From Volvox africanus (taxonomy: Eukaryota > Chlorophyta > Chlorophyceae > Chlamydomonadales > Volvocaceae), in the NCBI GenBank assembly GCA_030268105.1, contig BSDZ01000091.1, forward strand, positions 434,001-498,000: DNA of 64,000 nucleotides. Direction: 5' to 3'. Of this stretch, positions 11,811 through 23,727 are shown piece by piece. Below the pieces are notes generated by a model, which saw only the letters and a program-made list of their open reading frames with translations, was not told the origin of the DNA and did not search any database. Position 1 is the first letter of the stretch; the number at the start of each line of letters is the position of its first letter. Made by a program: the position numbers and the translations under genes.

Positions 11811-14800
11811 TCATTGGGCTTGTGTGACACGTTTGCGGGCTTCTTCGAGCAGGGGTTTCATGTCCTGTGAGAAGTTGCGTGCCGGTTCCCATGAGTTGTG
11901 CTCGTCGGTATACCCTGTCCACTTAACCAAGTACTCGTGTACTGTTCGCTTACGTCGGTGTCGGCCCACACGACGCGCGCGATAATCTAACACCCGCTCC
12001 ACATCGTAAAACTTCTGTTTACCAGCGATCCAGGTCTCAGGAACTGGTTCGATCGCTGCGGGGGCGTTAGCAGGCTCAGGGACGGGTTCCGTACCACGAT
12101 ACGGACGAACAAGCGATACGTGAAACGTGGGGTGAATGGTCATATCAGCGGGCAATGCAAGCTCCACAGCCACATTCCCAACCATGCGCACGACAGGATA
12201 CGGACCAATCCAGCGGGGTAAGAGTTTTCGGGATCCGTCGGCCAAGGAACGCAAGTTCTTGGTGCTTAGCAACACGAGTTGCCCCTCCGAAAACGTCACA
12301 TCCTGCTTGGATTTGTTGTAGTATTCCGTCGTTCGTTGCTGCGCCGCGTCCAAACACGACTTCGCGTCTGTGATTCGGGACATAAAAGACTTGGCAAAAA
12401 GTTTAGCAGCAGGCACGTTCACTTCCAACTCACGCCACACGGGTAGCGCGGGATGAAATCCGTAGTTAAGAAAGAACGGACTTTTGCCTGTAGAGCGGTT
12501 AACAGCGTTGTTAAGCGCAAATTCTGCCGCAGTCAAATATGTATCCCAAACAAGTGGTGTGCGACCAGCATAATTGCGCAACATATCACCCAACGTGCGG
12601 TTTGTGCGTTCGGTTTGACCATCAGTCTGCGGGTGATACGCTGTGCTCAGGTTGACGCGCATGCCAACTAGTTTGCAGAGCGCTTCCCAAAACTTAGACG
12701 TGAACTGTCCACCGCGGTCCGAGATCACATTTTTGGGAATCCCGTGTAACCGAACCACATTATCGAAAAACAAACGTGCGGTTTGCTCAGCCGTGCAGGA
12801 TGATGTGCATGGTGCTAGGTGGACCATCTTAGTCAGACGATCGACCATTACGAACACCGCATCGTATCCCCCCTCAGTTTTGGGCAGCGCGACTACGAAG
12901 TCCATGGAAACACTTTCCCAAGGCGCATCCGGGACAGGCAACGGTTGCAACAACCCATGGCCCTTACCGGACAAAGCCTTATTGCGCTGGCACAGACTGC
13001 ATGTCTGGACGAAGTTCGCCGCATCCTTAGCCAAACGAGGCCACCAAAAGGAACGTTGCACCAATTCGATCAATCGCTTGCTACCAGGGTGTCCTGCTAA
13101 CGGGTCCTCGTGGAACCGCGCAAGGATGTCGTAGCGTAGCGCGTCGTCGTTCGGAACGACGATTTGCGTAGCTGCACCCTCCGTCCGTAGCCAAAGGCCA
13201 TTCTGCTTGCGAAGGTTTTCTACATTAGCCGGGTCCGCGAACCAGGCGTCTGCGTTGTAGGCAACCTTCAACCGCTCCGTGAGGTCCGTCGCGATTGGAA
13301 CCTCCTCGCTACGCGGCCGCACGACGGGCGCTGCCAAAATTGCAGCGTGTAGCGACGGATGTCGACTGAGAGCATCGGCAATATTCAATTTACCGGAAAT
13401 ATACTCCCAGGTGCAGTTGAACCTAGCTAGATATTCCATCCACCTAGCTTGACGGCGGTTCAACGTCGGAACGCTTTGCAAAAACGTTAGGGGCTTGTGG
13501 TCAGTCTTTAAAGTAAACGGGCGTCCCTCGAGGTAACAGCGCCATTCCTTTAAAGCATGCAGCACGGCCAGAAGCTCCTGTTCCCCGGTGGTGTAGCGAA
13601 TCTCCGCACCAGAAAATTTCTTACTCGTGAAGGCGATCGGTCGCCCTTCCTGTAACAATACAGCGCCGCTTCCAAATATTGAGGCATCAGACACTACCTC
13701 AACGTGAAATGGCAACGAGTAATCAGGGAATGCAAGGGTGACATCTTCGGCAACGATTCGTTTGAGCTCTTCGAATGCCCGCTGGCATTGCGACGTCCAC
13801 GACTCGAGCGAAACGAAAACGCCTTTGCGAGTTAAGTTAGTAAGCGGGGCCGCAATGATGGAATATTTTTCAATGAACTTCCGGAAATAATTGGTCAAGC
13901 CAAGGAACTTACGCAGCTCCGTGAGGTTCTGAGGCGCGGGCCAATCGCGAACCACGGCGACCTTCCGCGGGTTCATCTTCACACCGGTGGCCGACACAAT
14001 GTGGCCCAAATATTCCACCTGAGGCTGCGCCCAAAAACATTTGGCGCGTTTAGCAAACAATTGCTCCCGCCTCATAACGTCGAGCACGAGCCGCAGATGC
14101 TCCAAGTGCTCCTCGCGCGTCTTAGAATATACCAAGATGTCATCCAGGTAGCAAACAACGAACCTGTCGATAAACGGCCTAAACATTCGGTCCATAACCG
14201 CCTGAAACGTCGCAGGGGCATTAGTCAAACCAAACGATAGGACCGTATACTCAAAGTGACCGAAGGGCGTCCGAAAAGCGGTTTTCGGGATATCAGAGGC
14301 AGCGATGCGAATCTGATTGTAGCCCTGTTGTAAGTCAATTGAGGAAAAATAAGCCGAGCCCTTCAGCTTATCCAACAGGTCGTCGACGCGAGGCAAAGGG
14401 TAGCGATTTTTCACCGTATTCGCATTTAACCCCCGGTAATCGATGCACATGCGCAAGGTCCCATCCTTCTTACCGACAAACAAAATCGGTGCAGAATACG
14501 GGGATGTGCTGGGGCGTATCATACCCTTCGCGAGCAAATCCGTCACCTGGCGCTTCACCTCGTCCAGTTCCAATGGACTCAACCTGTACATTGGCCGGGC
14601 CGTAGGCTGCGCTCCAGGCATGAGAGGGATTGTGTGATCAACAGGACGCATAGGTGGTAGGCCAGGGATATCTTTAAAGACGTCCTCATACTGCGACAGT
14701 AGGGCCTCAACCTCAGGATCCACAGAAATCTGCGCGGTGGTGACACAACAGCTCACCCGCGGCCTTAAAAGCAGTCCGTGGGCACCCTTCCGTAACAAAC

Positions 14801-15872
14801 GGACGGCCTCCTTACGCCCGACTAGCTCTGGTTCGATTCGCGCGGCCATTGCGGCCACAGCGAAATTAACCATAGGCACCGCCTCAGTTTCGCCCTCCTT
14901 TGGTGTGACATATTCGAACGACAGGAAAGGTACCTTAATCGACAGAGTACCCTTGCACATATGCAGGGTTGCGGTCTCCATGTCGATGCGCGCGCGGTAC
15001 TGTCGTAATGTCGACGACCCCATTATGTACGGTGCAGTCTCTGCTAAGCCCTGCAGCACGTACGGCCGGGTCACAACACGCAAAGGGCCTAACGATAGGC
15101 TAAGGGTAATCCTGCCCACGATGGGATGCTTACCCCCGTCAGCAAGGGTAACCTGTGGACAATCAGACGACTCTGGGGACAACCCCAGCGCATTCACCTC
15201 TGCGACAGAGATGAAGTCGTCGCTGGCACCGGTGTCAACAAGTGCCTTCAGAGTACGGCCATTCAAACCGATCTGAACCACAGGGACACGGTTATCTACG
15301 AGCGACTGCCCAGCAGACAACGTCAGTGCACTTAAGGCGGGTCCGTAACCAACGGCACCCCCATCAGGAGCTTCGTACCAAACGTCAACCGAGTAGGATA
15401 GGTGTGGCCACGGAGCCAACGTACCCTCCCGATCCACACCATTAAACAAAACGGTGCCCGGTTCGAACCGGTGGACATGCCGCATACCCCTTAGCGATGC
15501 CTCTGCCTTGCGCCGACAGAAAGCAGGGAGTAAAACACATGCGGCAGTGTCTGGATATTGACGCCTACACCTCCTGTACATGGCCAACTGTTCCGACATC
15601 TCACGCAGAGACGAGGGGATGAACAAAACCACGTGGTTGGACAGATCGATAGACGACAGGGGACGGCGAGGTGTAAACAAATTACACAACGGGTCGAAGC
15701 AGAGAAGTCCCGTGCGTCCGTCAAGCGTGACGCGTCGCGCAATGACTCGCTCGATGTGTCCAAGTACACAAGGCAACAATGCCTTAACGGCTGGCCGTAA
15801 GGATGACCACCGACCACGCGTTAGTTCAGAAAACCCAGGTAGAGCCCCCTCCGCAGGAACCCGGGCAAGCCC
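11811..15872 (-). CDS. pol: Element B pol (protease, RT, RNase H, integrase, chromodomain)
   Basis: Reading frame open from the TAG that ends gag (15873-15875) to TGA at 11811, so Pol is made as a Gag fusion by readthrough. Order: protease (V-D-T-G-A-S), reverse transcriptase ([10 protein letters not shown] and Y-L-D-D), RNase H (S-D-A-S), integrase with an H-x-H/C-x2-C zinc domain and D, D-x35-E core, G-P-Y motif, and a chromodomain at the C-terminus. All hallmark residues seen in C and F are present. With gag damaged, B could supply Pol only if Gag came from another copy. Confidence 0.9.
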   Translation of the reverse strand, partial: GLARVPAEGALPGFSELTRGRWSSLRPAVKALLPCVLGHIERVIARRVTLDGRTGLLCFDPLCNLFTPRRPLSSIDLSNHVVLFIPSSLREMSEQLAMYRRCRRQYPDTAACVLLPAFCRRKAEASLRGMRHVHRFEPGTVLFNGVDREGTLAPWPHLSYSVDVWYEAPDGGAVGYGPALSALTLSAGQSLVDNRVPVVQIGLNGRTLKALVDTGASDDFISVAEVNALGLSPESSDCPQVTLADGGKHPIVGRITLSLSLGPLRVVTRPYVLQGLAETAPYIMGSSTLRQYRARIDMETATLHMCKGTLSIKVPFLSFEYVTPKEGETEAVPMVNFAVAAMAARIEPELVGRKEAVRLLRKGAHGLLLRPRVSCCVTTAQISVDPEVEALLSQYEDVFKDIPGLPPMRPVDHTIPLMPGAQPTARPMYRLSPLELDEVKRQVTDLLAKGMIRPSTSPYSAPILFVGKKDGTLRMCIDYRGLNANTVKNRYPLPRVDDLLDKLKGSAYFSSIDLQQGYNQIRIAASDIPKTAFRTPFGHFEYTVLSFGLTNAPATFQAVMDRMFRPFIDRFVVCYLDDILVYSKTREEHLEHLRLVLDVMRREQLFAKRAKCFWAQPQVEYLGHIVSATGVKMNPRKVAVVRDWPAPQNLTELRKFLGLTNYFRKFIEKYSIIAAPLTNLTRKGVFVSLESWTSQCQRAFEELKRIVAEDVTLAFPDYSLPFHVEVVSDASIFGSGAVLLQEGRPIAFTSKKFSGAEIRYTTGEQELLAVLHALKEWRCYLEGRPFTLKTDHKPLTFLQSVPTLNRRQARWMEYLARFNCTWEYISGKLNIADALSRHPSLHAAILAAPVVRPRSEEVPIATDLTERLKVAYNADAWFADPANVENLRKQNGLWLRTEGAATQIVVPNDDALRYDILARFHEDPLAGHPGSKRLIELVQRSFWWPRLAKDAANFVQTCSLCQRNKALSGKGHGLLQPLPVPDAPWESVSMDFVVALPKTEGGYDAVFVMVDRLTKMVHLAPCTSSCTAEQTARLFFDNVVRLHGIPKNVISDRGGQFTSKFWEALCKLVGMRVNLSTAYHPQTDGQTERTNRTLGDMLRNYAGRTPLVWDTYLTAAEFALNNAVNRSTGKSPFFLNYGFHPALPVWRELEVNVPAAKLFAKSFMSRITDAKSCLDAAQQRTTEYYNKSKQDVTFSEGQLVLLSTKNLRSLADGSRKLLPRWIGPYPVVRMVGNVAVELALPADMTIHPTFHVSLVRPYRGTEPVPEPANAPAAIEPVPETWIAGKQKFYDVERVLDYRARRVGRHRRKRTVHEYLVKWTGYTDEHNSWEPARNFSQDMKPLLEEARKRVTQAQ

Positions 15873-16505
15873 CTATTTCGGCTGAGGTACAAACGGCGGC
15901 ATTAGAGGGCAATCCTTCGTAGAATGGCTCTCCGCACACCGTAGACAAACGTTGGCCAATTTTCGACGCTCGAATTCGGAACGATTGCAATTCCATTTTG
16001 GCATAAATGTGTCGTCCGTACGAGTACGCTTCGCGTTGGGGTCGGAACGCTGTGCGGCTGCCGACGACGGCGCACCACCACGCTTCCTGTTCCTAGCTGG
16101 GTCCGAGCTCGGACCTGCCCCTCCTGTACCACGGACACCCGAGCTAGCGCCCCCGCGCGCCTTGCGTTGCCCGTTGCTGCGTCGCGTCGCGGCAGTAGGC
16201 GTGGGGCGGGTCGCGCCGAGGTCCTGGTCGAGAGCCACAGCTTCCCCAAGCGGATCCTCAGGGATGTCATCATGCCCTCGAGCTTGAGGTAATGGCAGAA
16301 CCCTTGGTCCAGCAGTGTTGTCCATATTCGTGTTCACTGCTGAATGCGGCACAATTAAGTGAGCAGGGGTCTGAAGGAAAAGGGGCTCTTGAGTGGCTCG
16401 CGTGCCAACAGTCTCAAGACCTCTATCCGGCGCTCTAGCAGCTACAACGAAATCGGGTTGGCTAGCTAGGCTAGTGTGCGGCGTATCGTCGTGTTCCGCG
16501 GACAT
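15873..16505 (-). pseudogene. gag: Element B gag with 201-codon in-frame deletion (210 aa)
   Basis: It has the normal start and the normal C-terminus with the CCHC knuckle. Codons between the N-terminal 80 or so residues and the basic linker are missing, which removes the core Gag domain. The junction at 16256-16258 reads CGGATCCTCAGGG; intact copies carry CGGATCCTGCAC and CACCTCAGGG at the two ends of the missing block, so the deletion used a CCT microhomology. The frame and the downstream TAG are preserved. A functional particle protein is unlikely. Confidence 0.85.
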
Positions 16506-16808
16506 GGAGCACGAAACGATACCCTAGATTTGCGTAATAGAAGCCGACTTCTATCGCAAAGGCAAGAGTACAAAGCGATTCGGTGAGCCTACCGACAGTA
16601 CTCTTGAGAAGATTCAGCAAACTCAGCAAGTAATTGCCCAGCTGAGTCCTGATCTCCGTAGTTTGGGCAATGAGAGTCGCCAACTGGTCCGGACGAACGC
16701 CGGTCTCAGTCGCCGCGGCAAGCAATGCCGGTGCACTGAGATTACCTGCGACTCAGAGCGTACACTTACACAACAAGTGCAGCAATCTAAGTAAAAGCAA
16801 TTAAACAA

Positions 16809-16904
16809 TTACAAACCGGAAGCGGCGGCGTCCAAAACGGCGCGGCCTAAGTCTTCGGCAAAAGTATCTAGCGGTCCTCGTGGTTCGTCGCTGGAACTCG
16901 CCAT
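16809..16904 (-). CDS. Element B leader ORF (31 codons)
   Basis: Same position and encoded sequence as the leader ORF of element A (M-A-S-S-S-D start, A-A-A-S-G-L-stop end). It lies about 70 bases inside the 5' LTR boundary, upstream of gag. Confidence 0.45.
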   Translation of the reverse strand: MASSSDEPRGPLDTFAEDLGRAVLDAAASGL

Positions 16905-16971
16905 AGAAAGAACCTACTTCCGATTAGACAAAGAGAGACAGTTAGGCAACGAACCTGTCTCGATACCAAAT

Positions 16972-17790
16972 TGTTGTACCTCTCGTTCGCGTTTGCTCAT
17001 CAGTATCTGCACGTCTGGAGACTATCGACACCGATGCGCGAGCACTTGCAAGTACAGCAAGGCAAGCGAGAGCAAACAAAGACAGCGGAAGACTTCAAGA
17101 CGAAGAGAGATATAACTTACGGTCTTACAGGTCGGAATGATGCAATGGACGAAATCGCCGTCAGCGCCGGAAGCAAGCAATCATCACGCGGCGGTGATTA
17201 GCGAAGTTAAGGCTTAGCTCGGGCTAAGTAGAATAGTGTATAGGAATAGTAATTTAGAACACACGAGTGTTCTCCGGTATCGGATCTCTTGCTTAGCCGT
17301 CCTCGCATCTGTTATACTCGCAGCATCGCAATGCCGTACGATTCACATCAGGAGGCCGATCCTAGATGTGACAACCCTACTGCGTCTAGGCGATGTCTAC
17401 GCATAACAACGTGTAAGCCTTTCCGGCATTCGCATGATGCAAGGGTCCGGATAACAATATCCGGTTGCAGGGCATGCATCGCGACGAGTGCGGCGCTCTC
17501 AACGTGTGCTTTAATGAAGTAATATTATATCAGATAATATTACTTATCGTTTTGTAGCACGAGCATAATGCGCACTTCAATGCTTCGGTTATTCATGCAT
17601 GCTAGGCGGATTTGCCATGATGCGATGTCGCGATGGATAATGACAACATGCCAGATGCATATATAAATGTATGCGAATACATTTATATCATGCAGATTCA
17701 TTCATATGTAATGCGTTCATCACAAAAGCACTTCGACTCATAGGATCGCGTCGACCTACGCGTCGACGGGAAATGAACCGTAGCACAACA
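16972..17790 (-). repeat. 5' LTR of element B (819 bp), mosaic
   Basis: The left 480 or so bases resemble element C's LTRs. From about 17450 to 17790 the sequence switches to variants typical of A and F (ATAACAATATCC, GCTTTAATG, CCAGATGC, GTATGCGAA, CTTCGACTCATAGG, CGTCGACGGG). It ends directly at target duplication TGGCG. Confidence 0.88.
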
Positions 17791-18784
17791 TGGCGGTGGG
17801 TCTGGGTCCAGGCGGCTTTGAGGCCATCATTTTGCGCATGATCTGAGCAGCTTTGCTTGGGTAGGGACGCTGGATGTCGACGTATTGGGTGCCCTCGGGC
17901 GTGTCCCGCATGCGCAGATGTTTTTTGGGGAGGCCGACGGCGTCCATCGCTTTGAGTTCGGTTTCCCAGAGGAGCGCCTTCATGGAGCGGGCATTTATTC
18001 CTCGGATCGCCGTGTCGTTGGCCACCACGACGAGGTCCAGGCCTCCCTTGTAGCCAGGGATTTGGCCGTCAGTTCCCGTCCCGCTGGTGAGCATGCACGC
18101 TTCACTGCGGCTCAGTCGCGCGAGATGGAAGACGTGCGGTGTGTTGTAAAGCTGTGTCTGGGGACCGGTCTGGCTGTGCGGGACAATGAGTAGTGTGGCG
18201 GTGGGCAATGCGGATGTCATTGTGTGTGATGCGCCTGCGATTGCCCACATTACCGCCTTTTTGACACTGGTGGGGTCGGGGTTCGGGTGTGCTATCGAGA
18301 GGCCTGTAAATGGCTGGGAGAATGCATCTATGTTCGCCCCGAAGAGTTGGTCTTCTGCATGGGCGCTGAAGTAGTATTGCACCTCTTTGCCGCAGTTAAG
18401 CGGGGATGAAAACCTTTCGACAACTGGGCCGGCGTCTAGGGTGTGTAGGGCGTTAACCAACGTGCGGCGCAGTTGTCTATTCATGGTCGCCTGCGACCGC
18501 GGCGGGTCTTTCGACTCTCGCCCGTTGGGGTCCTTTCTGTACCGCAGAAGAAGGCACGCGACGTCTTCGGCGAAGTCGCCCTGGGGGGATAAGCTTCTGT
18601 GTACCTCCAAGTAGGTTTCAATCGTGTGTTGGTATCGCATTCTGAGGGTCTCTAAGCGTTGCAGGGTGAGGGTGCCCACGCATTTCCCTCTCGGGTCATA
18701 AGCAAAGGCCACGTTCTTCGGTCGAGCTGCCCTCTTTGGTTAGCAGTCCTATCTGGATTCGGTACTTTCCCGTGGGGCGCGTGT
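17791..18784 (-). pseudogene. LINE middle segment, upstream of RNase H
   Basis: Open minus-strand frame of about 305 LINE codons starting around 18712; the displayed frame extends into the LTR of B. Removing B and the solo LTR joins its end (P-G-P-R-P-T-A) in frame to I-V-Y-R-M-D-G-Q of the RNase H segment. A one-base frame change near 18712-18725 separates it from the segment right of element C. Features are a helical N-terminal part (about residues 15-110), then F-G-A-N-x-D-A-F followed about 12 residues later by A-H-P-N-P, and a hydrophobic T-L-L-I-V-P-H-S strand. The pattern faintly recalls N6-adenine methyltransferase-like folds (N-P-P-Y/F motif), but the motif is imperfect. Function is not assigned. 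Confidence 0.55.
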
Positions 18785-19603
18785 TGTTGTACCTCTCGTT
18801 CGCGTTTGCTCATGAGTATCTGCACGTCTGGAGACTATCGACACCGATGCGCGAGCACTTGCAAGTACAGCAAGGCAAGCGAGAGCAAACAAAGACAGCG
18901 GAAGACTTCAAGACGAAGAGAGATATAACTTACGGTCTTACAGGTCGGAATGATGCAATGAACGAAATCGCCGTCAGCGCCGGAAGCAAGCAATCATCAC
19001 GCGGCGGTGATTAGCGAAGTTAAGGCTTAGCTCGGGCTAAGTAGAATAGTGTATAGGAATAGTAATTTAGAACACACGAGTGTTCTCCGGTATCGGATCT
19101 CTTGCTTAGCCGTCCTCGCATCTGTTATACTCGCAGCATCGCAATGCCGTACGATTCACATCAGGAGGCCGATCCTAGATGTGACAACCCTACTGCGTCT
19201 AGGCGATGTCTACGCATAACAACGTGTAAGCCTTTCCGGCATTCGCATGATGCAAGGGTCCGGATAACGATATCCGGTTGCAGGGCATGCATCGCGACGA
19301 GTGCGGCGCTCTCAACGTGTGCTGTAATGAAGTAATATTATATCAGATAATATTACTTATTGTTTCGTAGCACGAGCATAATGCGCACTTCCATGCTTCG
19401 GGCTTTCATGCATGCTAGGCGGATTTGCCATGATGCGATGTCGCGATGGATAATGACAACATGCCAAATGCATATATAAATGTACACGAATACATTTATA
19501 TCATGCAGATTCATTCATATGCAATGCGTTCATCACAAAAGCACTTCGCCTCGTAGGATCGCGTCGACCTACGCGTCGGCGGGAAATGAACCGTAGCACA
19601 ACA
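18785..19603 (-). repeat. 3' LTR of element C (819 bp)
   Basis: TGTTGTACC...GCACAACA. It appears identical to 25427-26245, which implies recent insertion. Confidence 0.95.
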
Positions 19604-19662
19604 ATTATCCCCCCTCCCGTATGCAGCGTCCTCGCTGCATCATACAGCATCGACTGCAGGGG

Positions 19663-22600
19663 TCATTGGGCTTGTGTGGCACGTTTGCGGGCTTCTTCGA
19701 GCAGGGGTTTCATGTCCTGTGAGAAGTTGCGTGCCGGTTCCCATGAGTTGTGCTCGTCGGTATACCCTGTCCACTTAACCAAGTACTCGTGTACTGTTCG
19801 CTTACGTCGGTGTCGGCCCACACGACGCGCGCGATAATCTAACACCCGCTCCACATCGTAAAACTTCTGTTTACCAGCGATCCAGGTCTCGGGAACTGGT
19901 TCGATCGCTGCGGGGGCGTTAGCAGGCTCAGGGACGGGTTCCGTACCACGATACGGACGAACAAGCGATACGTGAAACGTGGGGTGAATGGGCATATCAG
20001 CGGGCAATGCAAGCTCCACAGCCACATTCCCAACCATGCGCACGACAGGATACGGACCAATCCAGCGGGGTAAGAGTTTTCGGGATCCGTCGGCCAAGGA
20101 ACGCAAGTTCTTGGTGCTTAGCAACACGAGTTGCCCTTCCGAAAACGTCACATCCTGCTTAGATTTGTTATAGTATTCCATCGTTCGTTGCTGCGCCGCG
20201 TCCAAACACGACTTCGCGTCTGTGATTCGGGACATAAAAGACTTGGCAAAAAGTTTAGCAGCAGGCACGTTCACTTCCAACTCACGCCACACGGGTAGCG
20301 CGGGATGAAACCCGTAGTTAAGAAAGAACGGACTTTTGCCTGTAGAGCGGTTAACAGCGTTGTTAAGCGCGAATTCTGCCGCAGTCAAATATGTATCCCA
20401 AACAAGTGGTGTGCGACCAGCATAATTGCGCAACATATCACCCAACGTGCGGTTTGTGCGTTCGGTTTGACCATCAGTCTGCGGGTGATACGCCGTGCTC
20501 AGGTTGACGCGCATGCCAACTAGTTTGCAGAGCGCTTCCCAAAACTTAGACGTGAACTGTCCACCGCGGTCCGAGATCACATTTTTGGGAATCCCGTGTA
20601 ACCGAACCACATTATCGAAAAACAAACGTGCGGTTTGCTCAGCCGTGCAGGATGATGTGCATGGTGCTAGGTGAACCATCTTAGTCAGACGATCGACCAT
20701 TACGAACACCGCATCGTATCCCCCCTCAGTTTTGGGCAGCGCGACTACGAAGTCCATGGAAACACTTTCCCAAGGCGCATCCGGGACAGGCAACGGTTGC
20801 AACAACCCATGGCCCTTACCGGACAAAGCCTTATTGCGCTGGCACAGACTGCATGTCTGGACGAAGTTCGCCGCATCCTTAGCCAAACGAGGCCACCAAA
20901 AGGAACGTTGCACCAATTCGATCAATCGCTTGCTACCAGGGTGTCCTGCTAACGGGTCCTCGTGGAACCGCGCAAGGATGTCGTAGCGTAGCGCGTCGTC
21001 GTTCGGAACGACGATTTGCGTAGCTGCACCCTCCGTCCGTAGCCAAAGGCCATTCTGCTTGCGAAGGTTTTCTACATTAGCCGGGTCCGCGAACCAGGCG
21101 TCTACGTTGTAGGCAACCTTCAACCGCTCCGCGAGGTCCGTCGCGATCGGAACCTCCTCGCTACGCGGTCGCACGACGGGCGCTGCCAAAATTGCAGCGT
21201 GTAGCGACGGATGTCGACTGAGAGCATCGGCAATATTCAATTTACCAGAAATATACTCCCAGGTGCAGTTGAACCTAGCTAGATATTCCATCCACCTAGC
21301 TTGACGGCGGTTCAACGTCGGAACGCTTTGCAAAAACGTTAGGGGCTTATGGTCAGTCTTTAAAGTAAACGGGCGTCCCTCGAGGTAACAGCGCCATTCC
21401 TTTAAAGCATGCAGCACGGCCAGAAGCTCCTGTTCCCCGGTGGTGTAGCGAATCTCCGCATTAGAAAATTTCTTACTCGTGAAGGCGATCGGTCGCCCTT
21501 CCTGTAACAATACAGCGCCGCTTCCAAATATTGAGGCATCAGACACTACCTCAACGCGAAATGGCAACGAGTAATCAGGGAATGCAAGGGTGACATCTTC
21601 GGCAACGATTCGTTTGAGCTCTTCGAATGCCCGCTGGCATTGCGACGTCCACGACTCGAGCGAAACGAAAACGCCTTTGCGAGTTAAGTTAGTAAGCGGG
21701 GCCGCAATGATGGAATATTTTTCAATGAACTTCCGGAAATAATTGGTCAAGCCAAGGAACTTACGCAGCTCCGTGAGGTTCTGAGGCGCGGGCCAATCGC
21801 GAACCACGGCGACCTTCCGCGGGTCCATCTTCACACCGGTGGCCGACACAATGTGGCCCAAATATTCCACCTGAGGCTGCGCCCAAAAGCATTTGGCGCG
21901 TTTAGCAAACAATTGCTCCCGCCTCATAACGTCGAGCACGAGCCGCAGATGCTCCAAGTGCTCCTCGCGCGTCTTAGAATATACCAAGATGTCATCCAGG
22001 TAGCAAACAACGAACCTGTCGATAAACGGCCTAAACATTCGGTCCATAACCGCCTGAAACGTCGCAGGGGCATTAGTCAAACCAAACGATAGGACCGTAT
22101 ACTCAAAGTGACCGAAGGGCGTCCGAAAAGCGGTTTTCGGGATATCAGAGGCAGCGATGCGAATCTGATTGTAGCCCTGTTGTAAGTCAATTGAGGAAAA
22201 ATAAGCCGAGCCCTTCAGCTTATCCAACAGGTCGTCGACGCGAGGCAAAGGGTAGCGATTTTTCACCGTATTCGCATTTAACCCCCGGTAATCGATGCAC
22301 ATGCGCAAGGTCCCATCCTTCTTACCGACAAACAAAATCGGTGCAGAATACGGGGATGTGCTGGGGCGTATCATACCCTTCGCGAGCAAATCCGTCACCT
22401 GGCGCTTCACCTCGTCCAGTTCCAATGGACTCAACCTGTACATTGGCCGGGCCGTAGGCTGCGCTCCAGGCATGAGAGGGATTGTGTGATCAACAGGACG
22501 CATAGGTGGTAGGCCAGGGATATCTTTAAAGACGTCCTCATACTGCGACAGTAGGGCCTCAACCTCAGGATCCACAGAAATCTGCGCGGTGGTGACACAA

Positions 22601-23724
22601 CAGCTCACCCGCGGCCTTAAAAGCAGTCCGTGGGCACCCTTCCGTAACAAACGGACGGCCTCCTTACGCCCGACTAGCTCTGGTTCGATTCGCGCGGCCA
22701 TTGCGGTCACAGCGAAATTAACCATAGGCACCGCCTCAGTTTCGCCCTCCTTTGGTGTGACATATTCGAACGACAGGAAAGGTACCTTAATCGACAGAGT
22801 ACCCTTGCACATATGCAGGGTTGCGGTCTCCATGTCGATGCGCGCGCGGTACTGTCGTAATGTCGACGACCCCATTATGTACGGTGCAGTCTCTGCTAAG
22901 CCCTGCAGCACGTACGGCCGGGTCACAACACGCAAAGGGCCTAACGATAGGCTAAGGGTAATCCTGCCCACGATGGGATGCTTACCCCCGTCAGCAAGGG
23001 TAACCTGTGGACAATCAGACGACTCTGGGGACAACCCCAGCGCATTCACCTCTGCGACAGAGATGAAGTCGTCGCTGGCACCGGTGTCAACAAGTGCCTT
23101 CAGAGTACGGCCATTCAAACCGATCTGAACCACAGGGACACGGTTATCTACGAGCGAATGCCCAGCAGACAACGTCAGTGCACTTAAGGCGGGTCCGTAA
23201 CCAACGGCACCCCCATCAGGAGCTTCGTACCAAACGTCAACCGAGTAGGATAGGTGTGGCCACGGAGCCAGTGTACCCTCCCGATCCACACCATTAAACA
23301 AAACGGTGCCCGGCTCGAACCGGTGGACATGCCGCATACCCCTTAACGATGCCTCTGCCTTGCGCCGACAGAAAGCGGGGAGTAATACACATGCGGCAGT
23401 GCCTGGATATTGACGCCTACATCTCCTGTATATGGCCAACTGTTCCGACATCTCACGCAGAGACGAGGGGATGAACAAAACCACGTGGTTAGACAGATCG
23501 ATAGACGACAGGGGACGGCGAGGTGTAAACAAATTACACAACGGGTCGAAGCAGAGAAGTCCCGTGCGTCCGTCAAGCGTGATGCGTCGCGCAATGACTC
23601 GCTCGATGTGTCCAAGTACACAAGGCAACAATGCCTTAACGGCTGGCCGTAAGGATGACCACCGACCACGCGTTAGTTCAGAAAACCCAGGTAGAGCCCC
23701 CTCCGCAGGAACCCGGGCAAGCCC
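19663..23724 (-). CDS. pol: Element C pol (protease, RT, RNase H, integrase, chromodomain)
   Basis: Open from the codon after gag's TAG to TGA at 19663. There is no in-frame ATG for roughly 100 codons after the TAG, so independent initiation is unlikely. Numbered from the TTG at 23631 (1322 codons): protease D182-T-G; RT with Y-L-D-D at 544-547; RNase H starting around D698; integrase zinc domain with H near 890 and C-S-L-C, then D960, D1021, E1057 (x35 spacing); G-P-Y near 1192; chromodomain about 1258-1312 with the aromatic Y-L-V-K-W and W-E-P residues. Protease matures the polyprotein, RT/RNase H copies the RNA, integrase inserts the DNA, and the chromodomain probably guides it to marked chromatin. 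Confidence 0.93.
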   Translation of the reverse strand, partial: GLARVPAEGALPGFSELTRGRWSSLRPAVKALLPCVLGHIERVIARRITLDGRTGLLCFDPLCNLFTPRRPLSSIDLSNHVVLFIPSSLREMSEQLAIYRRCRRQYPGTAACVLLPAFCRRKAEASLRGMRHVHRFEPGTVLFNGVDREGTLAPWPHLSYSVDVWYEAPDGGAVGYGPALSALTLSAGHSLVDNRVPVVQIGLNGRTLKALVDTGASDDFISVAEVNALGLSPESSDCPQVTLADGGKHPIVGRITLSLSLGPLRVVTRPYVLQGLAETAPYIMGSSTLRQYRARIDMETATLHMCKGTLSIKVPFLSFEYVTPKEGETEAVPMVNFAVTAMAARIEPELVGRKEAVRLLRKGAHGLLLRPRVSCCVTTAQISVDPEVEALLSQYEDVFKDIPGLPPMRPVDHTIPLMPGAQPTARPMYRLSPLELDEVKRQVTDLLAKGMIRPSTSPYSAPILFVGKKDGTLRMCIDYRGLNANTVKNRYPLPRVDDLLDKLKGSAYFSSIDLQQGYNQIRIAASDIPKTAFRTPFGHFEYTVLSFGLTNAPATFQAVMDRMFRPFIDRFVVCYLDDILVYSKTREEHLEHLRLVLDVMRREQLFAKRAKCFWAQPQVEYLGHIVSATGVKMDPRKVAVVRDWPAPQNLTELRKFLGLTNYFRKFIEKYSIIAAPLTNLTRKGVFVSLESWTSQCQRAFEELKRIVAEDVTLAFPDYSLPFRVEVVSDASIFGSGAVLLQEGRPIAFTSKKFSNAEIRYTTGEQELLAVLHALKEWRCYLEGRPFTLKTDHKPLTFLQSVPTLNRRQARWMEYLARFNCTWEYISGKLNIADALSRHPSLHAAILAAPVVRPRSEEVPIATDLAERLKVAYNVDAWFADPANVENLRKQNGLWLRTEGAATQIVVPNDDALRYDILARFHEDPLAGHPGSKRLIELVQRSFWWPRLAKDAANFVQTCSLCQRNKALSGKGHGLLQPLPVPDAPWESVSMDFVVALPKTEGGYDAVFVMVDRLTKMVHLAPCTSSCTAEQTARLFFDNVVRLHGIPKNVISDRGGQFTSKFWEALCKLVGMRVNLSTAYHPQTDGQTERTNRTLGDMLRNYAGRTPLVWDTYLTAAEFALNNAVNRSTGKSPFFLNYGFHPALPVWRELEVNVPAAKLFAKSFMSRITDAKSCLDAAQQRTMEYYNKSKQDVTFSEGQLVLLSTKNLRSLADGSRKLLPRWIGPYPVVRMVGNVAVELALPADMPIHPTFHVSLVRPYRGTEPVPEPANAPAAIEPVPETWIAGKQKFYDVERVLDYRARRVGRHRRKRTVHEYLVKWTGYTDEHNSWEPARNFSQDMKPLLEEARKRATQAQ

Positions 23725-23727
23725 CTA
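23725..23727 (-). promoter_or_regulatory. Gag/Pol UAG readthrough site (element C; same in A, B, D, E, F)
   Basis: The stop codon context on the element strand is CAG CCG AAA TAG GGG CTT GCC. Gag start and the pol frame are separated by a multiple of three (24960 to 23631 is 443 codons), and no other stop lies between. The same TAG occurs at 1281, 15873, 39025, 42776 and 49452. Readthrough of UAG is an inference from this arrangement; no pseudoknot was modelled. Confidence 0.75.

Larger units (their letters stand above)
10933..17790 (-). mobile_element. Element B: family-1 chromovirus with internal gag deletion
   Basis: Complete element of 6858 bp flanked by TGGCG (10928-10932 and 17791-17795). 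Both LTRs are 819 bp. pol is open over its full length. gag lacks 603 bp but stays in frame. The polypurine tract (rc ATTATCCCCCCTCCCG) lies at 11752-11767 next to the 3' LTR, and a normal primer-binding site (rc CTGTCTCGATACCA) precedes the 5' LTR at 16972. The two LTRs disagree at about a dozen or more positions, mostly in the right 340 bases of the 5' LTR. Confidence 0.92.
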
